A stretch of DNA of 38,837 nucleotides from an uncultured Alphaproteobacteria bacterium (GTDB lineage: Bacteria; Pseudomonadota; Alphaproteobacteria; HIMB59), in assembly GCA_902529795.1 (NCBI GenBank), contig CABZXY010000007.1, positions 1-38,837 on the forward strand, read 5' to 3'. The notes beneath the pieces are model-generated. The model ran no database searches. It was not told the DNA's origin and saw only the letters and a program-made list of their open reading frames with translations. The first letter of the stretch is position 1; each line of letters opens with the position of its first letter. The translations under genes were made by a program, and so were the position numbers. Below, one piece after another: positions 27,883 to 36,071 of this stretch.

Positions 27883-28539
27883 TTAAAATTTTCTAACTAT
27901 TGATAGCCCTAAAGCTACCGCTGGACCAATACCAAAAGCAAATATTAATGTGCCAAGACCAACTGTGCCGCCAAGATACCAACCTATGATTACCACCGTA
28001 AGTTCAATTGATGCTCGAATAAAAGAAATAGGATAGCCAGTAATTCTTGTAAAACCTGTCATTAAACCATCTCGAGGGCCAGGACCTAAATTAGCTACTA
28101 GATAAATTCCACTTCCAAGTCCTACTAAAAGAACTGAGAAAACAGTTAATAAGTATTTTGAGTAGATCGAACTCGGAGGATCAAAATAAAAAGAAGGCAA
28201 ATCTATTACTACAGAAATAATAAAAACATTTAAAAAAGTACCAATACCTGGTTTTTGTTTAAGAAATATCCATAAGAATAAAACAACTAAACTAATAAAA
28301 AAAGTTGCAGTTCCTACTGAAAGACCTGTCTTAATAGATAGACCCTCTGAAAAAACAAGCCATGGTGAGTTTCCAGTGGAAGAAATTAAAATTAAAGCTT
28401 CTCCTAAACCAAAACAGATTAGACCTATTGATAAAAAAAATAACGTTTTAATTTTAGGTTTAAAATTTAGCGGGCTATTAGAACTCCATGACTTGGTAGG
28501 TATTTTATTAATTTTTAAGAAATTAAGTCTGGAAATCAT
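27883..28539 (-). CDS. YczE/YitT-like integral membrane protein
   Basis: Multi-TM; NLGPGPRDGLMTGFTRITGYPISFIRASIELTVVIIGWYLGGTVGLGTLIFAFGIGPAV. Confidence 0.75.
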   Translation of the reverse strand: MISRLNFLKINKIPTKSWSSNSPLNFKPKIKTLFFLSIGLICFGLGEALILISSTGNSPWLVFSEGLSIKTGLSVGTATFFISLVVLFLWIFLKQKPGIGTFLNVFIISVVIDLPSFYFDPPSSIYSKYLLTVFSVLLVGLGSGIYLVANLGPGPRDGLMTGFTRITGYPISFIRASIELTVVIIGWYLGGTVGLGTLIFAFGIGPAVALGLSIVRKF

Positions 28540-28573
28540 ATTTATTAATTAAAGAGAGTACTTTTAATTATTT

Positions 28574-29017
28574 TTAAAGTGTTCCTTTAAGAACATACTC
28601 TAAAATTCGTACCACTTCTTCATTATTAGATGCTACAGCTGACGCTGATGCATCAACTTCTTTTAAAGCGTGTTGATGGTCTTCATTATGAATGACAATA
28701 ATTGATTTGTTAAGTGCTGCTGCATAGCCAGCATCAAAAGCAGCATTCCACTGTTTATATTTTTCACCAAATTTAACAATTACAACATCACTTTCTTTAA
28801 TTGCTTTTTTGGTGCGAATAGAATTAATATTTGCTCCCTTATTATCTTTCCAAAATTTCTTATCTTCAGTACCTAATATTTCTACACCACAATTGTCAGA
28901 ATTTTCATGATTAGTAACTGGTGAGGAAAAATGAATTTCTAAATTTTTTTTGTTACAGAGAGTAATTAATTCATCTCTCCAATTTGTATGAATTTCGCCT
29001 GCTAGATAAACATTCAT
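28574..29017 (-). CDS. YtoQ family protein (nucleoside deoxyribosyltransferase-like fold)
   Basis: NVYLAGEIHTNWRDELI, KAIKESDVVIVKFGEKYKQWNAAFDAGYAAALNKSIIVIH. Confidence 0.85.
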   Translation of the reverse strand: MNVYLAGEIHTNWRDELITLCNKKNLEIHFSSPVTNHENSDNCGVEILGTEDKKFWKDNKGANINSIRTKKAIKESDVVIVKFGEKYKQWNAAFDAGYAAALNKSIIVIHNEDHQHALKEVDASASAVASNNEEVVRILEYVLKGTL

Positions 29018-29195
29018 TATATATAAAAAGCTTATGTTAGTAATTAATATATAGATATATATTTATATTTAAAAATTAGCCTAAAGTATTGGCAAAAAAT
29101 TATATTCTATTAACTAGCTTTGCATACGTCTTTAATAACAGGTGTGTCTGTGCAATCATCACACTTTGTTATTTGGACTAACTAAAAAAGCTATG

Positions 29196-29230
29196 AAAAA
29201 TGTTTTAAAATCAACAACTTAAACATTTTT
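29196..29230 (-). terminator. possible AT-only hairpin downstream of the autotransporter barrel
   Basis: Inverted repeat AAAAATGTTT (29196-29205) / AAACATTTTT (29221-29230), 15-nt loop, no GC-rich core; weak. Confidence 0.25.
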
Positions 29231-29249
29231 TAACACTAAAAAAGTATTC

Positions 29250-30389
29250 TTAAAAACTATATGCGAGCATTAATTCTGCTTTTTGATTTGGATTAGCACT
29301 AAAAGTTTGATTAACATTCAAACCTAAATCAATACCCTGTATATTTTTAGATATGCCTAGTTTAGCGTCAATATTTTCATTACCAACAAATGACAACATA
29401 TATTGAGTCTTACGATTTGATGTAAAGTTAATAGCAAAGTTCATGGCTTCGCTAATTTTACCACTATTGCCCTGGGTATTTTTATAACTGGAATTAATAT
29501 TTAAAAAATCTCCAGTAGTATATGTCAATCCAATTAAAGAGCTTATCAAATGTTTTGAATTTGCTTGTTGCGTATAAGTATAGATTGTTGAGGTATCTGC
29601 CACATAATTCATTTTTGCATCTGAAGAATTACTGAAATCATTTAAATAGGTAATTGATCCAAATGGTTGGAGTTTATTTTCATTTAGTTGAATTTTATCA
29701 CTGAATTCAAGACCAAATGATGCCAAACCACTTTCAATACTTTGGCTCGCATAATTTAAAGCATTTATTCCAGTCTCAGCATAGTCATCAAGTACAGTAT
29801 AACCCAAATCAAGACGTCCAATTGGTGTTACATTAAAGTCAGCTTTATAAAAAGTTTTACCGTAATTAATTGAACCAAATATTTGTGTTCCATCTCTTGA
29901 GCCGGTTAATGTGTTAGAATTATGAATTCTTTTTAGATCACTCTCTATCAAACCAAAGCCCAAGAACATTTCTATAAATTTGTTATCACTAGATGGTTTT
30001 GTTCGATAAATAGATAAATTTACATTTTTACTATCAATTCTTGTTCCATTTGTTCCAATATCCGTATCACTTTGATCATACTGAATAGCAAAACCAAGAA
30101 AATCACTATCACTAATTTTTTTATCAAATCCTAATGCAAAAGCTTGGCCTTCAGTTTCTTGTGATGACGAAGTTAAACTATCGCCAATTTTTGATACATA
30201 CATTGATCCTGTTGACCAAGCGGACCAACTATCTGGCATAATAGAATTGGTATTTTTGGATAAATTATCATTCACTGATAACTCATCATTTACTAAAGAA
30301 GTGAGAACTGTATCACCCACATCAATATGTATTGGTAAATTATGTTTTGATAAAGCATTGCCCAATTTATTTTCTCTTAAATATCGCAA
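29250..30389 (-). CDS. autotransporter beta-barrel half of an interrupted gene
   Basis: Repeating amphipathic strands and terminal ...KAELMLAYSF*; TTG start, no signal peptide; upstream codons back to the TAA at 30456-30458 read IDAQSELAKHYISQSIDTVSNR in the same frame. Confidence 0.7.
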   Translation of the reverse strand: MRYLRENKLGNALSKHNLPIHIDVGDTVLTSLVNDELSVNDNLSKNTNSIMPDSWSAWSTGSMYVSKIGDSLTSSSQETEGQAFALGFDKKISDSDFLGFAIQYDQSDTDIGTNGTRIDSKNVNLSIYRTKPSSDNKFIEMFLGFGLIESDLKRIHNSNTLTGSRDGTQIFGSINYGKTFYKADFNVTPIGRLDLGYTVLDDYAETGINALNYASQSIESGLASFGLEFSDKIQLNENKLQPFGSITYLNDFSNSSDAKMNYVADTSTIYTYTQQANSKHLISSLIGLTYTTGDFLNINSSYKNTQGNSGKISEAMNFAINFTSNRKTQYMLSFVGNENIDAKLGISKNIQGIDLGLNVNQTFSANPNQKAELMLAYSF

Positions 30390-30455
30390 GCGATTAGAGA
30401 CAGTATCGATTGACTGACTAATATAGTGTTTTGCTAATTCACTTTGAGCATCTAT

Positions 30456-32042
30456 TTAGCCTACAACATCTTTAATCGTTGTTGGATCTACCCTATTATT
30501 AACGGTAAAACTAAGCGCCGTGGTTGATGTTATACCCGTATAATCTTCATCATTATCATCATCAAAAGCCCCAGAGTCAATTAAGACATAATATTCAACG
30601 CCATATTCAAAATCAGCAGATGGATTAATAGTTATTTGCGATGTTCCACTTCCCGTTACATTACTGGCTGTAGAAGCAATTGTCTCAACCGTAGTACCAC
30701 CAGATGTTTTATAAATTACTATATCACCATCATCTGCATTAACGCTTTCACTAAAATTTAGAACTATATTAGCGTCTATTTCAACATCCGTTGCATCATC
30801 AGCTGGTACCGATGAAACTAAAGTTGGGGCTGAATTTGTTGTTGTAAAATTTAGTGTCGTGGCATCGCTTATACCAGTATATGCAGCATCTCTGACATCA
30901 TTAAAAGCTCCAGAGTCAATTGTAATGTAATATTGTGTATTCTCTTCCAAATCTGATGTTGGGTTTATAGTAATTTGTGCAGTTCCAGTTCCTGTAACTT
31001 GACTATCTGTGACATCAATTGATGTAACTTCAGTGCCATCAGATTTAAAAATTTTTATATTTCCACTTTCAACATCAACAATTTCATCAAACGTTAGAAC
31101 TATATTAGCATCAAGTTCAATACCTGTTGCATTATCTGCCGGTGAGAAAGTACTAATAACCGGAGTTGATAAATTATTGTTTGCTCCTAAACTGTATGAC
31201 TGAATGAGATGCTGATGATTTTGAGAAATAAACATATGTGATCCATCATCATCAAGTGCAATACTATTAGCTGAGTCATGAAGATTTGCAATTGCACCAG
31301 TTGTTTCGATAAATGTAGCGGTAGTAAGGTCAAACCCTGTTGTTAAAAAGTATTCATCTACGGCTTTATTTTTGTTATCTAAAACAAACATTGTCTTTCC
31401 ATCTGTTGAAAATATCAATGATTTTGGACCAGCACTGGCGTTTGTGTTTGCACTAATGTCGAGACTTCTTCGATAAGTTGCTCCTGATGATAAATCAAAT
31501 CCACCTGCATCCAATGTGTATTCATCGATCTGCTTGTTTGCAGCATCAGTAACAAACATTGATGTACCATCACTATTGAATGCTAAACCACTCGTACCAC
31601 TAGAATTAGTTAAGGTAAAACCTTTCGTAGAAGTTTGCGATGTAGGGTCAAAAGCTGTACTTAAAGTATATTCTGTTAAAGCATTAGTACCTAACGGTGC
31701 AAGATACATTTTTAAACCATTACTACTAAATCGAATATCGTTAGGAGCAGCTATAGCTACATTATCAGGTAGGGAACTTATAAAAGTAACATTTGATATA
31801 TCAAAATTTGTTGTTAGGCTATACTGACCTACGGCTCCTCCAGTTACAAACATTTTGCTACCATCAGTGTTGAAGGTTACACCTCTAATATAGATTACTT
31901 CTTGTTCTCCTGTGCCCTTATTAGCATCATATTGAGTTATTCTTGTTGTTTCAGCTGCTTTGATATTAAAAGAAAAAAAATTGAAAAATAAGAATACTAA
32001 AAAATAAATTAAGCCCTTATTTATGATCAAACTTATAGACAT
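30456..32042 (-). CDS. secreted passenger half: beta-propeller-like repeats plus two SbsA/Big_5-type Ig-like domains
   Basis: Signal peptide; five repeats like VxFxxDGxxMFV...xEYxLxTxFDL; two repeats ...PADxATxxExDANIVLxFxExV...VTGxGTxQITINP...YYxxIDSGAFxD....YTGI; ends TTIKDVVG*. Confidence 0.8.
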   Translation of the reverse strand: MSISLIINKGLIYFLVFLFFNFFSFNIKAAETTRITQYDANKGTGEQEVIYIRGVTFNTDGSKMFVTGGAVGQYSLTTNFDISNVTFISSLPDNVAIAAPNDIRFSSNGLKMYLAPLGTNALTEYTLSTAFDPTSQTSTKGFTLTNSSGTSGLAFNSDGTSMFVTDAANKQIDEYTLDAGGFDLSSGATYRRSLDISANTNASAGPKSLIFSTDGKTMFVLDNKNKAVDEYFLTTGFDLTTATFIETTGAIANLHDSANSIALDDDGSHMFISQNHQHLIQSYSLGANNNLSTPVISTFSPADNATGIELDANIVLTFDEIVDVESGNIKIFKSDGTEVTSIDVTDSQVTGTGTAQITINPTSDLEENTQYYITIDSGAFNDVRDAAYTGISDATTLNFTTTNSAPTLVSSVPADDATDVEIDANIVLNFSESVNADDGDIVIYKTSGGTTVETIASTASNVTGSGTSQITINPSADFEYGVEYYVLIDSGAFDDDNDEDYTGITSTTALSFTVNNRVDPTTIKDVVG

Positions 32043-32150
32043 AATAAATACTCTAAATTGATTAAATATATTTACTTTTATACATAGAATTATCTAAATA
32101 AATAAACATTTGTAATTTATGTATTTTTAAAAAATTTAATAGCTTTATTA

Positions 32151-32204
32151 TGGTTCACCTGTGGTTCACCCAAGTAAATATACTTCAAGCTATTTCAGTT
32201 CACC
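32151..32204. repeat. short direct repeats TGGTTCACC (x2) plus related AGTTCACC
   Basis: TGGTTCACC at 32151-32159 and 32162-32170, and AGTTCACC at 32197-32204, just downstream of the tRNA-Lys 3' end. Confidence 0.6.
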
Positions 32205-32275
32205 TTCTCTAGTTTTGAGAAGAACTAGGTTTCGTTGAAAAAGATATGTTTTTCTAATGAATCTCACCGAATTAA

Positions 32276-32351
32276 TGGTGAGCCCAGCAGGATTCGAACC
32301 TGCGACACCCTGATTAAAAGTCAGGTGCTCTACCGGCTGAGCTATGGGCCC
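32276..32351 (-). tRNA. tRNA-Lys (anticodon TTT), encoded CCA
   Basis: Reverse complement GGGCCCATAGCTCAGCCGGTAGAGCACCTGACTTTTAATCAGGGTGTCGCAGGTTCGAATCCTGCTGGGCTCACCA; cloverleaf pairs by eye. Confidence 0.97.
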
Positions 32352-32371
32352 GTGTAGAAAATGTGAACATT

Positions 32372-32860
32372 TCAAATTTTTGAGAAGAAATCAAGAACTG
32401 GTTTTGGGACACTTTTAGATATATCCCCACCCAAGCTATGTATCTCTTTAATGAATCTAGAAGAAATAAAATGATATTTCTCAGAAGACATTAAAAAGAT
32501 AGTCTCAATTTCGTTATCAATAGATCTATTCATTCCTGTCATTAAAAACTCATATTCAAAGTCTGAAACAGCTCTTAAACCTCTAATAATAACAGAAGCT
32601 TTTTTAGCTTTAACATAATGCACTAAAAGATTATCAAATTTTTCAATTGATATTTTTTTTTGATCTTCCGGTGGAAGATTTTTAATTGTGGATTCAATAA
32701 GATTTAAGCGGTCATCAATATTAATAAAATGGTTTTTGGATTTATTATCAGAAACAGCAACAATAAGCTTATCAACTACATTTAGACTCCTTTGAATTAT
32801 ATCAAGATGACCAAATGTGATTGGATCAAAAGAACCTGGATAAATTCCAATTTTACTCAT
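32372..32860 (-). CDS. coaD: phosphopantetheine adenylyltransferase
   Basis: IGIYPGSFDPITFGHLDIIQRS, VIIRGLRAVSDFEYEFLMTGMNR, FISSRFIKEIHSLGGDIS. Confidence 0.95.
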   Translation of the reverse strand: MSKIGIYPGSFDPITFGHLDIIQRSLNVVDKLIVAVSDNKSKNHFINIDDRLNLIESTIKNLPPEDQKKISIEKFDNLLVHYVKAKKASVIIRGLRAVSDFEYEFLMTGMNRSIDNEIETIFLMSSEKYHFISSRFIKEIHSLGGDISKSVPKPVLDFFSKI

Positions 32861-32861
32861 T

Positions 32862-35528
32862 TTAATCTTCTAACCTCGCGACTGAAACAATCTTTTCTTT
32901 ACTATCAACTTTAAAGACAGATACTCCCTGAGATACTCTGCCAACTACTCGAATGTTTTCTCCAACATTACAACGTAATAATTTACCAGAGTCAGAAATT
33001 AAAGCTATATTATCATCTAAATTTACCTTTAAAGATTGAACTACCCTTCCATTTTTTGGAGTAATAGTAATATTAGTAACGCCTGACCCCCCTCTGTTAG
33101 TAATTCTGTATTCGTATGCAGAGCTTAATTTGCCATAACCATTTTCTGTAATCGATAAAAGATACTCTTCGCTTTCTGCTAATTCTTGAAATTTCTTATT
33201 CATTTTTGAGGTATCTTTTTTGGCTTCATTTTTTGCTTTTAAATAAGACTCTCTTACATCTATAGAAATTTTATTATGAAGAAGACTGCAAATAGATACA
33301 ACTTTATCGTCTTTCGCTAATTTAATTCCTCTAACACCAGCTGAACCTAAACCAGAAAACTCTCTTAAATCCTTTGTGGCAAATCGGATAGATTTACCGT
33401 TAGTTGTTGCCAATTGAACATCGTCATTTTCAATAACAGAAATAACACCAATTAAACGATCGCCTGTTTTAAGTTTAATCGCCGTTTTACCAGAGCGAGC
33501 TAATTTTCGAGTACCACTCATCGCGACATCTTTTAATTTATTTTTTCTAATGTTTCCTAAGCTTGTGGCAAAAACTAAATTATAATTTTCAAAATCACCA
33601 ATATCTTTTGGTAAAGTAAGAATAGAGGAAATTTTTTCATTTTTTGATATTGGAATTAAATTTACAATTGCCTTACCTCTAGAGGTTGGTGTTCCTGCCG
33701 GAAGCTCATAGGCTTTCATTGAATAAACTTTACCCACGGAAGTGAAAAATAAGATTGTATCTCTAGTAGTAGCGGCAAATACTTGTTCTAAAAAATCTTC
33801 ATCGCGTGTAGTCATCGCATTCTTTCCCTTTCCTCCTCTTTTTTGAACTTTATAGGAGGATTTAAGTACTCGTTTGATATACCCTTGATGAGAAACTGTG
33901 ACCACAACATCTTCTTCAATTATTAAATCTTCTGTATCTACTTCTTCAATATCATGTTTTTGAATTTCAGTTTTACGAGGGGTAGCAAAATTATCTTTAA
34001 TTTCATTTAACTCATCTTTTAAGACTTTTAATAATTGCTTATTTGAATTTAGAATTTTTAGATAACTATTAATATCTTCGACTAAAGATTTTAAATTATT
34101 AAACAAATCATCCCTCTCAAGGGCGGTTAACTTTTGTAATCTTAACTCAAGTATCGCTTTTGCTTGTTCTTCATCTAGTAAAATTTTAGAAGATGAAGAT
34201 TTAAAGGAAGGATTAATTAACTTTATGTACTGAGTAATATTTGATTTAGCTGACCATTTTGTTGACAGTAATTTTTGCTTCGCCTCAGCTGGAGTTTTAG
34301 ATTTTTTAATTAAATCAATTACAGCATCAATGTTATTAACGGCTATAGAAAGACCTATCAATATATTAGCTTTTTCTCTAGCTTTATTAAGCTTATAGAC
34401 TGTTCTTTTTGTAATAACGTCTTTTCTAAAATCAATAAAGTGAGAAAGGCCATCTCTTAAATTAAGAGTTAAAGGTTTAGTCTCTTTTAATGCTAGCATA
34501 TTACTGCTAAATGAAGTTTTTAAGGGTGTGTATTGAAATAGTTGATTTTTAATAATTTCAACTACAGCAGAAGATTTCAATTCAATTACAATTCGAACAC
34601 CCTCTTTATTAGACTCATCTCTAATATCATTAATTCCTTCGATAGTTTTGTTATTAACAACATCAGCAATTCTTTCTAAAAGTTTAGATTTATTTTGTAA
34701 GTATGGGATTTCAGTAATCACAATCGCATTTCTGGTTTTAATTTTTTCTTCATGAAGTTTGGAAAGAACGGTTACACTCCCTCTTCCAGTCTCATACATC
34801 GAATTAAGACCTGCGGTTCCTGAAATAATTCCACCCGTTGGAAAATCTGGACCTTTGACAATTTTATGCAATTGTTTTGATGTATTATCAGGTTCATCAA
34901 CAAGAAGTAATGTTGCGTCTATGATTTCACCTAAATTATGGGGAGGAATGTTTGTAGCCATACCAACAGCAATACCACTTGCTCCATTGACAAAAATATT
35001 AGGAAAACGTGAAGGTAAAACTTTTGGCTCAGTTAATGTTTCGTCATAATTAGGTCTTAGTTGAACGGTGTCATATTCTAACTCTTCTAGCATAAAAGAA
35101 GATACTTTATCAAGACGAGCCTCTGTATAACGCATCGCGGCTGCAGGGTCGCCGTCCATGGAACCATAATTACCTTGACCATCTATTAAAGGTAATCGCA
35201 TAGTAAAATCTTGAGCCATTCGTACCATAGACTCGTAAATTGCTGAGTCGCCATGAGGGTGGTATTTACCCATAACATCACCAACTATTCTTGCAGATTT
35301 TTTATAAGGTTTGTTATGATGATATGAAGACTCATACATTGAATATAAAATTCTTCGATGAACAGGTTTTAGGCCATCTCTAATGTCAGGAAGCGCTCTA
35401 GATACAATAACGCTCATAGCATAGTCTAAATAACTTTTTTCTAATTCATCTGTGATATCAATATTTGGATAAACTTTATCGTCTAATACATCTAACAGTT
35501 TTGATTTAGTTTTTTTCTTTTTAGCCAA
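32862..35528 (-). CDS. gyrA: DNA gyrase subunit A
   Basis: [86 protein letters not shown] GyrA box. Confidence 0.97.
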   Translation of the reverse strand: MAKKKKTKSKLLDVLDDKVYPNIDITDELEKSYLDYAMSVIVSRALPDIRDGLKPVHRRILYSMYESSYHHNKPYKKSARIVGDVMGKYHPHGDSAIYESMVRMAQDFTMRLPLIDGQGNYGSMDGDPAAAMRYTEARLDKVSSFMLEELEYDTVQLRPNYDETLTEPKVLPSRFPNIFVNGASGIAVGMATNIPPHNLGEIIDATLLLVDEPDNTSKQLHKIVKGPDFPTGGIISGTAGLNSMYETGRGSVTVLSKLHEEKIKTRNAIVITEIPYLQNKSKLLERIADVVNNKTIEGINDIRDESNKEGVRIVIELKSSAVVEIIKNQLFQYTPLKTSFSSNMLALKETKPLTLNLRDGLSHFIDFRKDVITKRTVYKLNKAREKANILIGLSIAVNNIDAVIDLIKKSKTPAEAKQKLLSTKWSAKSNITQYIKLINPSFKSSSSKILLDEEQAKAILELRLQKLTALERDDLFNNLKSLVEDINSYLKILNSNKQLLKVLKDELNEIKDNFATPRKTEIQKHDIEEVDTEDLIIEEDVVVTVSHQGYIKRVLKSSYKVQKRGGKGKNAMTTRDEDFLEQVFAATTRDTILFFTSVGKVYSMKAYELPAGTPTSRGKAIVNLIPISKNEKISSILTLPKDIGDFENYNLVFATSLGNIRKNKLKDVAMSGTRKLARSGKTAIKLKTGDRLIGVISVIENDDVQLATTNGKSIRFATKDLREFSGLGSAGVRGIKLAKDDKVVSICSLLHNKISIDVRESYLKAKNEAKKDTSKMNKKFQELAESEEYLLSITENGYGKLSSAYEYRITNRGGSGVTNITITPKNGRVVQSLKVNLDDNIALISDSGKLLRCNVGENIRVVGRVSQGVSVFKVDSKEKIVSVARLED

Positions 35529-35540
35529 TGTTTAAATTAT

Positions 35541-36008
35541 TTAAAAAGGGATATCATCATCAAGCTGTTCAGCGGTTGAGTTATCAGATCCGCCTAGAGC
35601 TTCATCAGCAGCTGAGTCAATTTGATTAGAGTTGTCATCAGATATAGCTGACTGTGATCTAGAGTCTAGCATGGTAAGAACACCAGAATAATTTGGAATG
35701 ACTACTTCAGTTGTATATTTATCGACTCCATTGTTATCGGTCCACTTGCGAGTCTGTAATTGGCCCTCAACATATACTTTTGATCCCTTTCGAAGATATT
35801 TTTCACAAACATCTGCTAATTTATCATTAAAAACAACTACTCGATGCCACTCAGTTTTATCCTCAAGTTGTTGGGTTTCTTTATTTCTATATTTGGTTGA
35901 AGTAGCTATTGAAAAGCTAGCCAATCTAGAGCCTGCTGAGGTGGCGCGAATATCAGGGTCTTTGCCTAAGTTACCAAGAAGAATTACTTTATTTACTGAT
36001 CCAGCCAT
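35541..36008 (-). CDS. ssb: single-stranded DNA-binding protein
   Basis: SVNKVILLGNLGKDPDIR, TEWHRVVVFNDKLADVCEKYLRKGSKVYVEGQLQTRKW, acidic C-tail DDDIPF. Confidence 0.97.
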   Translation of the reverse strand: MAGSVNKVILLGNLGKDPDIRATSAGSRLASFSIATSTKYRNKETQQLEDKTEWHRVVVFNDKLADVCEKYLRKGSKVYVEGQLQTRKWTDNNGVDKYTTEVVIPNYSGVLTMLDSRSQSAISDDNSNQIDSAADEALGGSDNSTAEQLDDDIPF

Positions 36009-36071
36009 GATTATTTTAATTAAAAGATAATAGTAATATATATTAATTCAGCTTTTATTGATACCAAATTT

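Larger units (their letters stand above)
29250..32042 (-). pseudogene. single full-length autotransporter gene interrupted by one in-frame TAA (30456-30458)
   Basis: Both ORFs in one frame: 528 codons + TAA + 22 codons + 379 codons + stop = 2793 nt. No frameshift, one stop only; junction DVVG*IDAQSELAKHYISQSIDTVSNRLRYLREN resembles an uninterrupted passenger/barrel linker. Confidence 0.65.

Noticed and set aside
30456-30458. UAA recoding as an amino acid
   Set aside because: UAA ends other clearly complete genes in the window (e.g. nadE at 7954-7956), so global reassignment is unlikely; readthrough or mutation is simpler
32190-32375. 61-aa ORF MKCSHFLHGPIAQPVEHLTFNQGVAGSNPAGLT...
   Set aside because: It is a translation through the tRNA-Lys gene (IAQPVEHLTFNQGVAGSNPAG is a classic tRNA-derived spurious ORF)
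36009-36071. Possible LexA/SOS box between ssb and uvrA
   Set aside because: No GTTC-N7-GTTC or GAAC-N7-GAAC motif seen in the 63-bp gap; only AT-rich sequence
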